This document shows, in pieces, positions 1-6,384 of a stretch of DNA of 16,753 nucleotides. Both the position numbers and the translations under genes were made by a program. The DNA lies in assembly GCA_029560455.1 (NCBI GenBank), contig JAKQKW010000227.1, positions 1-16,753 of the forward strand. Direction: 5' to 3'. Source of the DNA: Candidatus Rifleibacteriota bacterium (GTDB lineage: Bacteria; Riflebacteria; Ozemobacteria; Ozemobacterales; Ozemobacteraceae). Position 1 is the first letter of the stretch, and each line of letters opens with the position of its first letter. Below the pieces are notes generated by a model that saw only the letters and a list, made by a program, of their open reading frames with translations, ran no database searches and was not told the origin of the DNA.

Positions 1-1
1 G

Positions 2-94
2 CGTTTTGCCATCCAGGCAAAACGTCCGGTCTTAGCGGCATCGTTCGCAGGGAACTATGGGGTGCTCGACAAGCTCGCTTATGCAATCGCCTGA
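2..94 (+). CDS. C-terminal end of an unrecognised protein (5' truncated by window edge)
   Basis: The second reading frame is open from the window edge to a TGA at 92-94 and gives about 30 residues ending LDKLAYAIA. The peptide reads like a genuine protein end: it is rich in Ala, Val and Leu, with a GNYGVLDK turn and no low complexity. Its codons (gcg, ctc, gac, aag, atc) match those of the clear genes here. The other two forward frames give Arg/Cys-rich peptides that do not look like protein. I do not recognise the family. It is convergent with the small gene at 186-443. The start lies outside the window. What is seen is only the open frame and its composition; that it is a real gene is inference. 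Confidence 0.55.
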   Translation, partial: RFAIQAKRPVLAASFAGNYGVLDKLAYAIA

Positions 95-185
95 CCTGCC
101 GAAAGCAGCGTCTAGAGTTAATTAAGTTTGCGTTTACCCTGGGCAAATCGACCAGCCTGAATTGCGGGGTGTTATATAAGAACAG

Positions 186-443
186 TTACTTTTGCTCTTC
201 TGGTTTCTCAGGGGGCGTCTGGCCGCATTTGCCGCAGCCTTTAGACCGCAGACAGACTTCGCATCTTGCATCACTGCACCAGAGACAGTTGAAGCAGTCT
301 TTGCACGGGTGCTTTTTCAACAGGCTTTCAGGTGGCCGGAAGGCGTTGAGTCGCTTGTATACATCAACTTTTTCTTCTTTAATCGCGGGCACGGTTTTCT
401 GGTTTTTGTCTTCATCGGCGTCGGGTTTATTTTCTGTGGTCAT
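186..443 (-). CDS. Small eight-cysteine protein, possible metal or Fe-S binder
   Basis: This encodes an 85-residue protein of unknown family. Residues 1-45 are charged and probably flexible. Residues 47-74 hold eight cysteines in the pattern CxxCxxCxxCx4CxxCx5CxxC, followed by a Pro/Glu/Lys-rich tail. Four CxxC pairs in 28 residues suggest zinc or iron-sulfur binding; this is inference, because the spacing matches no ferredoxin that I can name. There is no signal peptide, so it is probably cytoplasmic. The start chosen is the ATG at 443, because a GGAGG (449-453 on this strand) lies five bases upstream. The in-frame ATG at 455 would place that ribosome site inside the gene. A TATAAT-like box at 454-459 overlaps the leader and may be coincidental. 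The plus-strand frames across this gene are its shadows. Confidence 0.6.
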   Translation of the reverse strand: MTTENKPDADEDKNQKTVPAIKEEKVDVYKRLNAFRPPESLLKKHPCKDCFNCLWCSDARCEVCLRSKGCGKCGQTPPEKPEEQK

Positions 444-448
444 TGCGG

Positions 449-453
449 CCTCC
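449..453 (-). promoter_or_regulatory. Ribosome binding site GGAGG that fixes the start of the cysteine-rich gene
   Basis: A perfect GGAGG on the minus strand lies five bases before the ATG at 443. It lies inside the coding frame if the upstream ATG at 455 is used, so it favours the shorter 85-aa protein. Confidence 0.6.
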
Positions 454-563
454 ATTATATGAGATAAAGATGTTCGGTCTGCCGCACAAACTCAAGCGAA
501 ATTTTGCCAGCGCGAAAATACCGGGTAAAATTAACGCTGACAGTTGCAGAAGGCAAATAAGTT

Positions 564-588
564 CCCTGGTGTCGGGCAGGGCTTTTTT
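564..588 (+). terminator. Possible short intrinsic terminator upstream of the first ABC-F gene
   Basis: CCCTG (564-568) pairs with CAGGG (577-581) across an eight-base loop and is followed by C and six T. It would stop plus-strand read-through just before the ABC-F promoter at 591-619. The stem is only five base pairs and the nearest plus-strand gene ends at 94, so this is tentative. The rest of 456-590 shows no open frame of interest. Confidence 0.35.
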
Positions 589-590
589 GG

Positions 591-619
591 TTGACTTGCG
601 GCTGTTGGTCGCTTAAAAT
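591..619 (+). promoter_or_regulatory. Sigma-70-type promoter of the first ABC-F gene
   Basis: TTGACT (591-596) and TAAAAT (614-619) are separated by exactly 17 bases. The expected start of transcription, six to eight bases after the -10 box, falls at about 626, two bases before the ATG at 628. The mRNA would therefore be leaderless or nearly so. The bases just before the ATG contain only a weak AGG, which agrees with this reading. Confidence 0.65.
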
Positions 620-627
620 CAGGCACC

Positions 628-2262
628 ATGATTAATTTAGCCAATGTAAAAGTCGCATATTCAAATCGTGTCCTTTTTCAGAATGCCAACTTCCTTGTTC
701 GTCCCGGCGACAAGATCGGTCTGGTAGGCCCGAACGGTGCCGGTAAAACTACGGTTTTCCGGTTGATAATGGGGCACGAAAAGCCCGATGAGGGCGAAGT
801 CAACATCAATGCCGGCCTGGTTCTCGGGTATTTTTCGCAGGATGTCGGCGAAATGTCAGGCCGTTCGGCTCTGGCAGAAGTTCTTGCCGGTGCCGGCAAG
901 GTTTATGAAATCGGCCGGAAACTGCACGATCTTGAACACCAGATGGCCGAGCCCGATTTCTGTGGCGATGACAATTTTATGGAACGCTACGGCAAACTCC
1001 AGGAAGAATTCATTCATCTGAACGGCTACGAAAAGGAAAGCGAAGCTCAGACGATTCTCAATGGTCTGGGCATTGGCCCCGACCGCTGGGATCACCCGGT
1101 AGAAACTTTTTCGGGTGGCTGGAAAATGCGTATCGCTCTGGCGCGCATTCTGCTTCTCAACCCAGATGTGCTTCTCATCGATGAACCAACCAACCATCTC
1201 GATATCGAATCGATTCTCTGGCTTGAAACCTGGCTGAAGGAATTCAAGGGCTCGATCGTCATGACCAGCCACGACCGTGAATTCATGACGCGGATCTGCT
1301 CTAGAACTATTGAGGTGGCGGCTGAAACCATAACTACCTACAGTGGCGATTACGAATTTTATCTGCGCGAACGGGTGATCAGGCGTGAACAGCTTTTGTC
1401 GGCCCAGCGCCGCCAGCAGGCGATGCTGGCCAAAGAAGAGGAATTTATCGCCCGTTTTGCCGCCAGAGCATCGCATGCTGCCCAGGTGCAGTCGCGCGTT
1501 AAGACGATTGAGAAAATTGAGCGCATAGTTGTACCGCCTGATCCCAAGGTCATTAAATTTCGTTTTCCGCCGGTCAAAAGAAGCGGCGATATCGTAGTTG
1601 AACTCAATGACCTGGCAAAGCAGTGGCCACTGCATGATGGCCGGATGCTGCCGGTTTTTTCAGGAGTCACCGGCAAAGTGTTGCGCACCAACAAGATTGC
1701 GGTTACCGGTATCAATGGTGCCGGTAAATCAACGCTGTTAAAGATTATCAGCGGTATGACCGAGCCGACTGCAGGTGTGTGCACCCTGGGGGCAAGCGTG
1801 CAGGTTGGCTATTTCAGCCAGTATTCATGCGATGTTCTCAGACCCGAGCGCACCATCTTCGAAGAGTTGCAGGAACGGCTGCCGATGGCTAATGCCGGTA
1901 CAATCAAGAACCTGCTTGGCGCTTTTCTTTTCTCTGGTGATGACAGCGAGAAAAAGGTTTCGATTCTTTCGGGTGGCGAAAAGAGCCGGGTAATGCTTGC
2001 CTGTCTGCTGGCGCAACCGGTAAATTTTCTGATCCTCGACGAACCGACGAACCATCTCGATATCACCAGTCGTGAAGTACTGCTCGAGGCACTGCAGGAA
2101 TTCGAGGGCACGGTAATGATTGTCAGCCATGACCGTTATTTCCTTAAACACCTGGTAAACCGCGTTTTTGAAGTTGATCACGGTGCATTGAGAATTTATG
2201 ACGGAGATTATGATTATTATGTGCAGAAATCGGCAGAGCTGCATGGTCGGCCGATAAACTGA
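628..2262 (+). CDS. ABC-F family ATPase (YheS/Uup/YdiF-like), cytoplasmic
   Basis: This 544-aa protein has two ATP-binding cassettes and no membrane segment, which is the ABC-F layout. Cassette 1 has a Walker A GPNGAGKT (residues 34-41), a variant signature FSGGW (161-165) and DEPTNHLD (185-192). Cassette 2 has GINGAGKS (361-368), LSGGE (448-452) and DEPTNHLD (471-478); the His switch follows each in a SHDR motif. The charged linker, about 245-318, contains the FIARFAARAS...QVQSR pattern typical of the YheS/ABCF3-like branch. The protein stops soon after cassette 2, so there is no C-terminal coiled coil as in Uup. Known ABC-F proteins act on the ribosomal E site during translation; some protect against antibiotics. 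Which role applies cannot be told from sequence. Distinct from the EttA copy at 14390. It has its own promoter and ends at the 2281-2311 hairpin. Confidence 0.93.
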   Translation: MINLANVKVAYSNRVLFQNANFLVRPGDKIGLVGPNGAGKTTVFRLIMGHEKPDEGEVNINAGLVLGYFSQDVGEMSGRSALAEVLAGAGKVYEIGRKLHDLEHQMAEPDFCGDDNFMERYGKLQEEFIHLNGYEKESEAQTILNGLGIGPDRWDHPVETFSGGWKMRIALARILLLNPDVLLIDEPTNHLDIESILWLETWLKEFKGSIVMTSHDREFMTRICSRTIEVAAETITTYSGDYEFYLRERVIRREQLLSAQRRQQAMLAKEEEFIARFAARASHAAQVQSRVKTIEKIERIVVPPDPKVIKFRFPPVKRSGDIVVELNDLAKQWPLHDGRMLPVFSGVTGKVLRTNKIAVTGINGAGKSTLLKIISGMTEPTAGVCTLGASVQVGYFSQYSCDVLRPERTIFEELQERLPMANAGTIKNLLGAFLFSGDDSEKKVSILSGGEKSRVMLACLLAQPVNFLILDEPTNHLDITSREVLLEALQEFEGTVMIVSHDRYFLKHLVNRVFEVDHGALRIYDGDYDYYVQKSAELHGRPIN

Positions 2263-2280
2263 CTTAGAGGCTAAATACAG

Positions 2281-2311
2281 AAGGGGCAGAACCACAATGG
2301 TTCTGCCCCTT
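2281..2311. terminator. Bidirectional terminator between convergent genes
   Basis: A perfect 14-bp stem (2281-2294 with 2298-2311, AAGGGGCAGAACCA and its complement) closes a three-base loop. It lies between the stop of the ABC-F gene (2262) and the stop of the opposing membrane-protein gene (2329). The T tract is poor on both strands (TTCGTGTT on the plus strand), so the strength of the stem, not the U-run, is the main evidence. Confidence 0.75.
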
Positions 2312-2328
2312 CGTGTTCAAGTCGATTA

Positions 2329-3870
2329 TCAGGCCATGGTCAGTGAGTAGATGACCCCGAGCGTGCCGATTACTGCCAGGACAAGAACCGGTATTCTCGG
2401 CATTTCGCCGTCTTTTTCCATGGCAGCGCCAAATATGCCGAATACCAGCGGGTGTACCAGGAATGGCATCGCAAAGATGAACGGAATCAGGCTGGCGGCA
2501 GTTTCGCCGAACATGCCGCCCTGAGTGGCAGCAAACAGACCGAAGTGAGAAATGGCGGAAGATTTGGCCATCGCCGAATTTGAAATGTCGAGGCCACCGA
2601 GATAGAGAATGAAGAAGCCGCCAAATACAGCTACCAGCTGCCAGCCGAATGAAAACTGCATCAGACCTTTGACTTCTTCGGCCTCTTTGCCTTCGGCTTT
2701 TCTCAAAGTTTTTAGAGACCAGACGGTCAGCGCCACTCCGATTGCTGATATAATCATTGCTGCCGGCACCATGAGTTTGCCCTGCTGCACGCTCATGGCC
2801 AGAATAGTGAATACGAAGATATGACCAAAGAAAGGCACGTTGATCATGATCGGGGCTCTGGCAGCAGCTTCGGTGCCAAGGTCGCCGGCGGTGCAGGCGC
2901 CGGTCAAACCGGCGTGTGAAAGCGATCCGGCCATGCCGGGTGCGAGGTTGCGGACATTGTTGGCATTGCCAAGGAAAATCAGCAGTGCCAGACCGCCGAA
3001 CATCCAGAAAACCTGACCAAAAAAGCCATAGGCAATGACTGCGGTCATGCCCTGAATCTTGAAAGCTTCAACGATGCGTGAACCGCCGATCATGAAATTG
3101 GCGGCAAGGACTACTGGAATCCCGGCGAATAGAAGAGAGCGGCCGGTTGGCCCCATTATCCATTTTGAAAACATCATGCCCAGACCAGAAGAGATGAGCA
3201 TGGCGAAGAAAATCTGCGGCAGAGCAATGGTTGGTTTGATGGTGTTGGCGATGAAGCCTGAAAGCAGAAGGATCCCAACGATCAGAAGAATTTCTAAAAT
3301 CCCCTTCCGGATATAGGCGCCTTTCTCTTTTATTGTTGCCTTGTTGTCAATGAGGATCACCGCGCCGCAAAGGCCTACATAAGCGATAAGTGGGTAAAAA
3401 TGCCCGATCGGGTCTGAGGCAGGACTTCCTGAGAGAAGTTTGAGAACGCCTTCGATGCCGATCAGAATGAAAAAAGCACGAATGATGAAGTAAAGCTGAG
3501 TCCTTTTGGTTCCAAGCAGTGTTTCTTCGCTTGAATAGACAACGATTTCGTCAAGCTCGAGGTGCTCACCTTTGATGATTTTTTTCAGTTCCTGACCGCC
3601 GACGAAGAACGAAACCACCAGAGCAACGATGGTGACGCGACTGATCAATGCCACCAGCGGGAATTCTGGGAGGCCGGGGGTGCCAATTTCACTCTTGACA
3701 AGTGCATAGCCCATTCCGAGGCCGAACAGTACGATGATCAGAATCGGTGAATAGCGGCTGCCGGCCACTACGGTTCGTGAAATCAGTACGATCGGAATGA
3801 TCAGAAAAAGCGTCATCCAGAAATGGTTTAGAAACTGAAGCTTGGCAATCTGTTCTACTACCTGTTCCAC
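2329..3870 (-). CDS. Polytopic inner-membrane protein, probable transporter of unknown substrate
   Basis: This 513-aa protein is strongly hydrophobic, with about 13 membrane segments. One hydrophilic cytoplasmic-type loop lies at about residues 91-125, after the third segment. A small-residue-rich motif at about 315-340 (GSLSHAGLTG then GDLGTEAAARAP) sits between hydrophobic stretches and could be a substrate or ion site. A second Gly/Ala-rich motif containing GGMFGETAAS follows near the C-terminus. The general look recalls GltS-like and other inverted-repeat secondary carriers, but I cannot assign a family. I chose the GTG at 3870 because GGGAG (3879-3883 on this strand) lies eight bases upstream. 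The in-frame ATG at 3930 would add 20 residues unlike a membrane N-terminus and has no visible ribosome site. It is monocistronic and shares the 2281-2311 terminator with the ABC-F gene. Confidence 0.8.
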   Translation of the reverse strand: MEQVVEQIAKLQFLNHFWMTLFLIIPIVLISRTVVAGSRYSPILIIVLFGLGMGYALVKSEIGTPGLPEFPLVALISRVTIVALVVSFFVGGQELKKIIKGEHLELDEIVVYSSEETLLGTKRTQLYFIIRAFFILIGIEGVLKLLSGSPASDPIGHFYPLIAYVGLCGAVILIDNKATIKEKGAYIRKGILEILLIVGILLLSGFIANTIKPTIALPQIFFAMLISSGLGMMFSKWIMGPTGRSLLFAGIPVVLAANFMIGGSRIVEAFKIQGMTAVIAYGFFGQVFWMFGGLALLIFLGNANNVRNLAPGMAGSLSHAGLTGACTAGDLGTEAAARAPIMINVPFFGHIFVFTILAMSVQQGKLMVPAAMIISAIGVALTVWSLKTLRKAEGKEAEEVKGLMQFSFGWQLVAVFGGFFILYLGGLDISNSAMAKSSAISHFGLFAATQGGMFGETAASLIPFIFAMPFLVHPLVFGIFGAAMEKDGEMPRIPVLVLAVIGTLGVIYSLTMA

Positions 3871-3878
3871 CAGCAATA

Positions 3879-3883
3879 CTCCC
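3879..3883 (-). promoter_or_regulatory. Ribosome binding site GGGAG supporting a GTG start
   Basis: GGGAG on the minus strand is eight bases before the GTG at 3870. The spacing fits that GTG better than the TTG two codons earlier (two bases) or the ATG at 3930, where the site would be inside the gene. Confidence 0.5.
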
Positions 3884-3987
3884 TGTACATTAAATTTGTT
3901 ACCCGCAGCAAAAGCGCACCGCAGGTACATAGTTCCAGACTCTTGTGTGAACCGTTATCGTTAAGAAGCTTTTCGAGACTTTCTGCC

Positions 3988-4028
3988 GGTCTGACAAACG
4001 TGTCTTATGTTGAATTGGCTGTCAGACC
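3988..4028. promoter_or_regulatory. Inverted repeat upstream of the membrane-protein gene (candidate operator or leader hairpin)
   Basis: GGTCTGACA (3988-3996) and TGTCAGACC (4020-4028) are perfect nine-base inverted copies separated by 23 bases. Flanking GCC (985-987 side) and GGC (after AA) extend the symmetry imperfectly. It lies about 120 bases upstream of the GTG start at 3870 on the minus strand, where an operator or a leader-RNA hairpin would be placed. No regulator gene is adjacent. Confidence 0.4.
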
Positions 4029-4248
4029 AACGGCTGCAAAACCTGATTAAAAACCTGTTTTTATGCCGGGCTGAAGAAGCTCTCGATGAAGACGGCCCGG
4101 AGAATCAGAATAAGCAGTTGAAGATATTTTAATATATTCAGCAAAATCTTGCAACTGTCGGCGAAAAAATTCTAATTGCTCAAAAAATCTTCGATTTGCT
4201 TGGAATTGGATATGAATGTTAATCGGCATTGGCCAGAAAGTTGCCTCT
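4029..4248. other. AT-richer intergenic region downstream of the cyclase gene
   Basis: Together with 3871-4028 this forms a 378-nt stretch without a convincing gene. It is more AT-rich than its surroundings. It holds a CCGGGC/GCCCGG six-base inverted pair (about 4067-4100) and a short AAAAAC/GTTTTT palindrome near 4050, which together could terminate cyclase transcription on the minus strand. A 60-codon minus-strand frame (4047-4229) starts 20 bases after the cyclase stop. Its only GAGG is 14 bases from the ATG, too far for comfort, so I do not call it a gene. Confidence 0.4.
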
Positions 4249-6240
4249 TCAGCCGCCCGTTATGTCTGGCCTCAGAAGGGCTTCAAATCTTGCAAACCAG
4301 TCTTCCAGATCAGGATTTCTGGTTCGACCTTCTTTTACCGCTCTGATGTAGCAGAACCGTGCATAATCAACCGCGTTCAAAAGATTCTCAGGAAAAGACT
4401 CGTGGTCGACTGTATTTGTGGCTGCGGATATTTCTTTGTTTAAATCAGGCAATGTCGACTGCGGAGAATCAGATGTCTGAAATTTATTCTGACCATCAGA
4501 GATGACTGCTGACGGGGCTTTTACTCCGGCCTGGCTGGCGGGAACCGCACTGCCGTGCTCATCTGCCTGGGGATCTGTGCTGCCGCCAATGAATTCGGCG
4601 GCCATGGCTGCCATTTCATCGCCGATGTTGGTAGAATCGACAAGCGAATAGACGGTTATCGGTTCATCGCGACCTTTGACCTGTTTTGGCCCGAGATTTT
4701 CGAGCGGCAGGCGCCCTTCGAGGCGCTGCATGGTCATTTCGGTGATAAAAATACGGCCGGGTTTAGCCAGCGATTCCATGCGGGCGGCCATGTTGACTGC
4801 GTCACCGAACACGTCTTCATTTTTAACAAAGACCGTGCCGGTGTTGATACCGATTCTGATAAATATTTTCTCGTTGCTTTTGCCGTTGAATTCAAAAAGT
4901 CGACGCTGCATTTCCTGGGCGGCGCTGCAGGCCTTGAAAGGGTCATCGAAGCGCACCATCAGGGCGTCACCGATTTTTTTGATCAGAACTCCCTCGTTTT
5001 CCTTGATAACCGGCATCAACAGTTTGTCGTGTACCGCCAGCAATGTCATGGTGTCGAGCAGCATTTTTTGCGATGCCTGACTCGAAAAGCCCACAATATC
5101 AGTAAACATGACGGTTTTTTCGAAGGTGAATTTTTTCAGCAGCTGCTCGTCGAAACGGTCACCCTTCGACCCGTCAGAAAATCGCCGGGCCAGCAGCAAC
5201 TCTATGTTTGCATCCGAGAATTTTTCCAGTTCCATTTTCTGCAGCCGTGATTTGCGGAAAAGATATTCGCTGCTTTTGATGGCGCGGGCCTTGAACAGCA
5301 TGTCGAGCTTTTTCATTTCTTTTTCGAAGTCGCGCTCGATGAATTCTTCAGAGGCTTCAATGGCTTCAACGCTGCGCTGACGCAGAAATGTATGGGCTTC
5401 ATCGGCGTCATCAGGTGACATCATGGGTATCTTGATGAAGTCCTGATGTGTTTCAATTTCGATGCTGGCGAGGATTCCGTCTTTAGCAAGGTTTACACCG
5501 GCGATGTTCTGCAGGTTGAAAACCCTGACGCAGGCCTGTGAAGTGCCGATCTCGTCTCTCAGAAAGAGAATACAGCGTTTACCGGTAGCGAGAGCAAGCA
5601 TGTAGGCCGGCCGGTTCAGCATGCCGAACATGACGCCAAGTGACGGGTCGATCTGCGCAGGGTTCTGCAGGCGTGTCAGATTGACTACCATCGTTGCTGC
5701 GTTGCTTTCGAGCGAGCGAGCGCATTCTTTGAATGGTTGCAGCGTTTCGGTGTAAAGGCACAGCCAGCATTTTTCGATGTTTTCACCAGGGTTGAGAAGC
5801 GATTGAATTATCTGCTGCGTGTCTTCGCGCAGAGTATTGAGAAGCTTGACCGACTGGGGGAAAGGGCCGTCCCATTCCTGCAGGGTTTCGAATCTTTTCT
5901 GCCGCCGCGAGAGATTTTGCGCCATCTGCTGGCGTTCGGGCGGGTTTTCGATCTCGGCCAGCTCGGGGCCATAACCAATATTCTGTCGCAGAAAATCAGC
6001 TATTTTTTCGCTCGTCTGCGGATCTGACGGCTTGCCGAAATCCTGAAACCAGCTTTGTGAAGAGAAATTTGCGTAAGCCATTTTGGCGGCCATGGCAACC
6101 TGAACATCTTCGTTGAGCATTGCGTGGAGCACCAGATAATAATCGACCTGGCTGGTGCTCTCGGTCTTTTTAATATTCATCAGCGCGTTGATTTTATTCT
6201 GGCGCGTCATTGCGTCAAAGCTTGAAAACTTCGTGCTCAC
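4249..6240 (-). CDS. Class III adenylate cyclase with N-terminal PH-like and SHOCT-like segments
   Basis: This 663-aa soluble protein is predicted to make cAMP from ATP. The catalytic domain is at about 372-535. D381 (in FTDIVGFS) and D425 (in KKIGDAL) are the two metal aspartates; K421 and D480 are the adenine-selecting pair; N483 and R487 (in GDAVNMAAR) are the transition-state residues. All are present, so a single-domain homodimeric cyclase should be active. Upstream, residues about 210-290 look like a bacterial PH domain. Residues about 305-337 (EMKKLDMLFKARAIKSSEYLFRKSRLQ) look like a SHOCT motif, usually found at C-termini. Residues 20-65 are helical, perhaps HEAT-like. A disordered stretch (540-610) precedes a C-terminal helical segment. 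The start is a GTG at 6240, with AGGAG seven bases upstream. It is divergent from the large TPR protein gene. Cyclase identity is firm; the PH/SHOCT calls are by eye. Confidence 0.92.
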   Translation of the reverse strand: MSTKFSSFDAMTRQNKINALMNIKKTESTSQVDYYLVLHAMLNEDVQVAMAAKMAYANFSSQSWFQDFGKPSDPQTSEKIADFLRQNIGYGPELAEIENPPERQQMAQNLSRRQKRFETLQEWDGPFPQSVKLLNTLREDTQQIIQSLLNPGENIEKCWLCLYTETLQPFKECARSLESNAATMVVNLTRLQNPAQIDPSLGVMFGMLNRPAYMLALATGKRCILFLRDEIGTSQACVRVFNLQNIAGVNLAKDGILASIEIETHQDFIKIPMMSPDDADEAHTFLRQRSVEAIEASEEFIERDFEKEMKKLDMLFKARAIKSSEYLFRKSRLQKMELEKFSDANIELLLARRFSDGSKGDRFDEQLLKKFTFEKTVMFTDIVGFSSQASQKMLLDTMTLLAVHDKLLMPVIKENEGVLIKKIGDALMVRFDDPFKACSAAQEMQRRLFEFNGKSNEKIFIRIGINTGTVFVKNEDVFGDAVNMAARMESLAKPGRIFITEMTMQRLEGRLPLENLGPKQVKGRDEPITVYSLVDSTNIGDEMAAMAAEFIGGSTDPQADEHGSAVPASQAGVKAPSAVISDGQNKFQTSDSPQSTLPDLNKEISAATNTVDHESFPENLLNAVDYARFCYIRAVKEGRTRNPDLEDWFARFEALLRPDITGG

Positions 6241-6263
6241 AAAGGCTCTCCTGATCGGTTGGC

Positions 6264-6292
6264 TTGACCGGCTTTCTGTATCATGTCTAAAT
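6264..6292 (+). promoter_or_regulatory. Probable promoter of the large TPR/acidic-tail gene
   Basis: TTGACC (6264-6269) and CTAAAT (6287-6292) are separated by 17 bases. Transcription would begin near 6299, leaving a leader of about 85 bases that contains the palindrome at 6318-6329. Confidence 0.5.
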
Positions 6293-6317
6293 TTTTTGGT
6301 TCCGGTCAGAGTCTATG

Positions 6318-6329
6318 TTACCATGGTAA
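6318..6329. promoter_or_regulatory. Perfect 12-bp palindrome TTACCATGGTAA in the divergent intergenic region
   Basis: The palindrome lies between the divergently transcribed cyclase and TPR-protein genes, about 30 bases downstream of the predicted plus-strand promoter. Its position would suit an operator acting on one or both genes. A palindrome this long occurs by chance a few times in a window of this size, so function is uncertain. Confidence 0.3.
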
Positions 6330-6384
6330 TGTACCTGTGAAAACGAAAACATAAAAAATAAAAACTGAAAATCTGGTGAGAACA

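Noticed and set aside
1..25. Hairpin of ten base pairs with loop ATCCA at the left edge, considered as part of an RNA gene
   Set aside because: The bases lie inside a frame that reads as a real protein C-terminus, so the symmetry is probably coincidental.
1..185. Minus-strand string with a GCAAAC resume-codon look, considered as tmRNA
   Set aside because: No tag with a stop codon follows in frame, the TTCGAC arm is missing and the spacing is wrong for tmRNA.
169..467. Plus-strand frames across the small cysteine-rich gene
   Set aside because: They have no ribosome site and implausible composition, whereas the minus-strand frame has GGAGG at good spacing and a regular cysteine pattern.
856..1635. 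Minus-strand 259-codon frame
   Set aside because: It lies wholly antisense to the conserved ABC-F gene and has no recognisable domain.
4047..4229. 60-codon minus-strand frame after the cyclase
   Set aside because: The nearest GAGG is 14 bases from the ATG, the peptide has no recognisable feature, and the region looks like an AT-rich spacer. A small protein cannot be excluded.
4555..5250. Plus-strand 231-codon frame
   Set aside because: It is antisense to the adenylate cyclase catalytic domain, whose motifs are intact.
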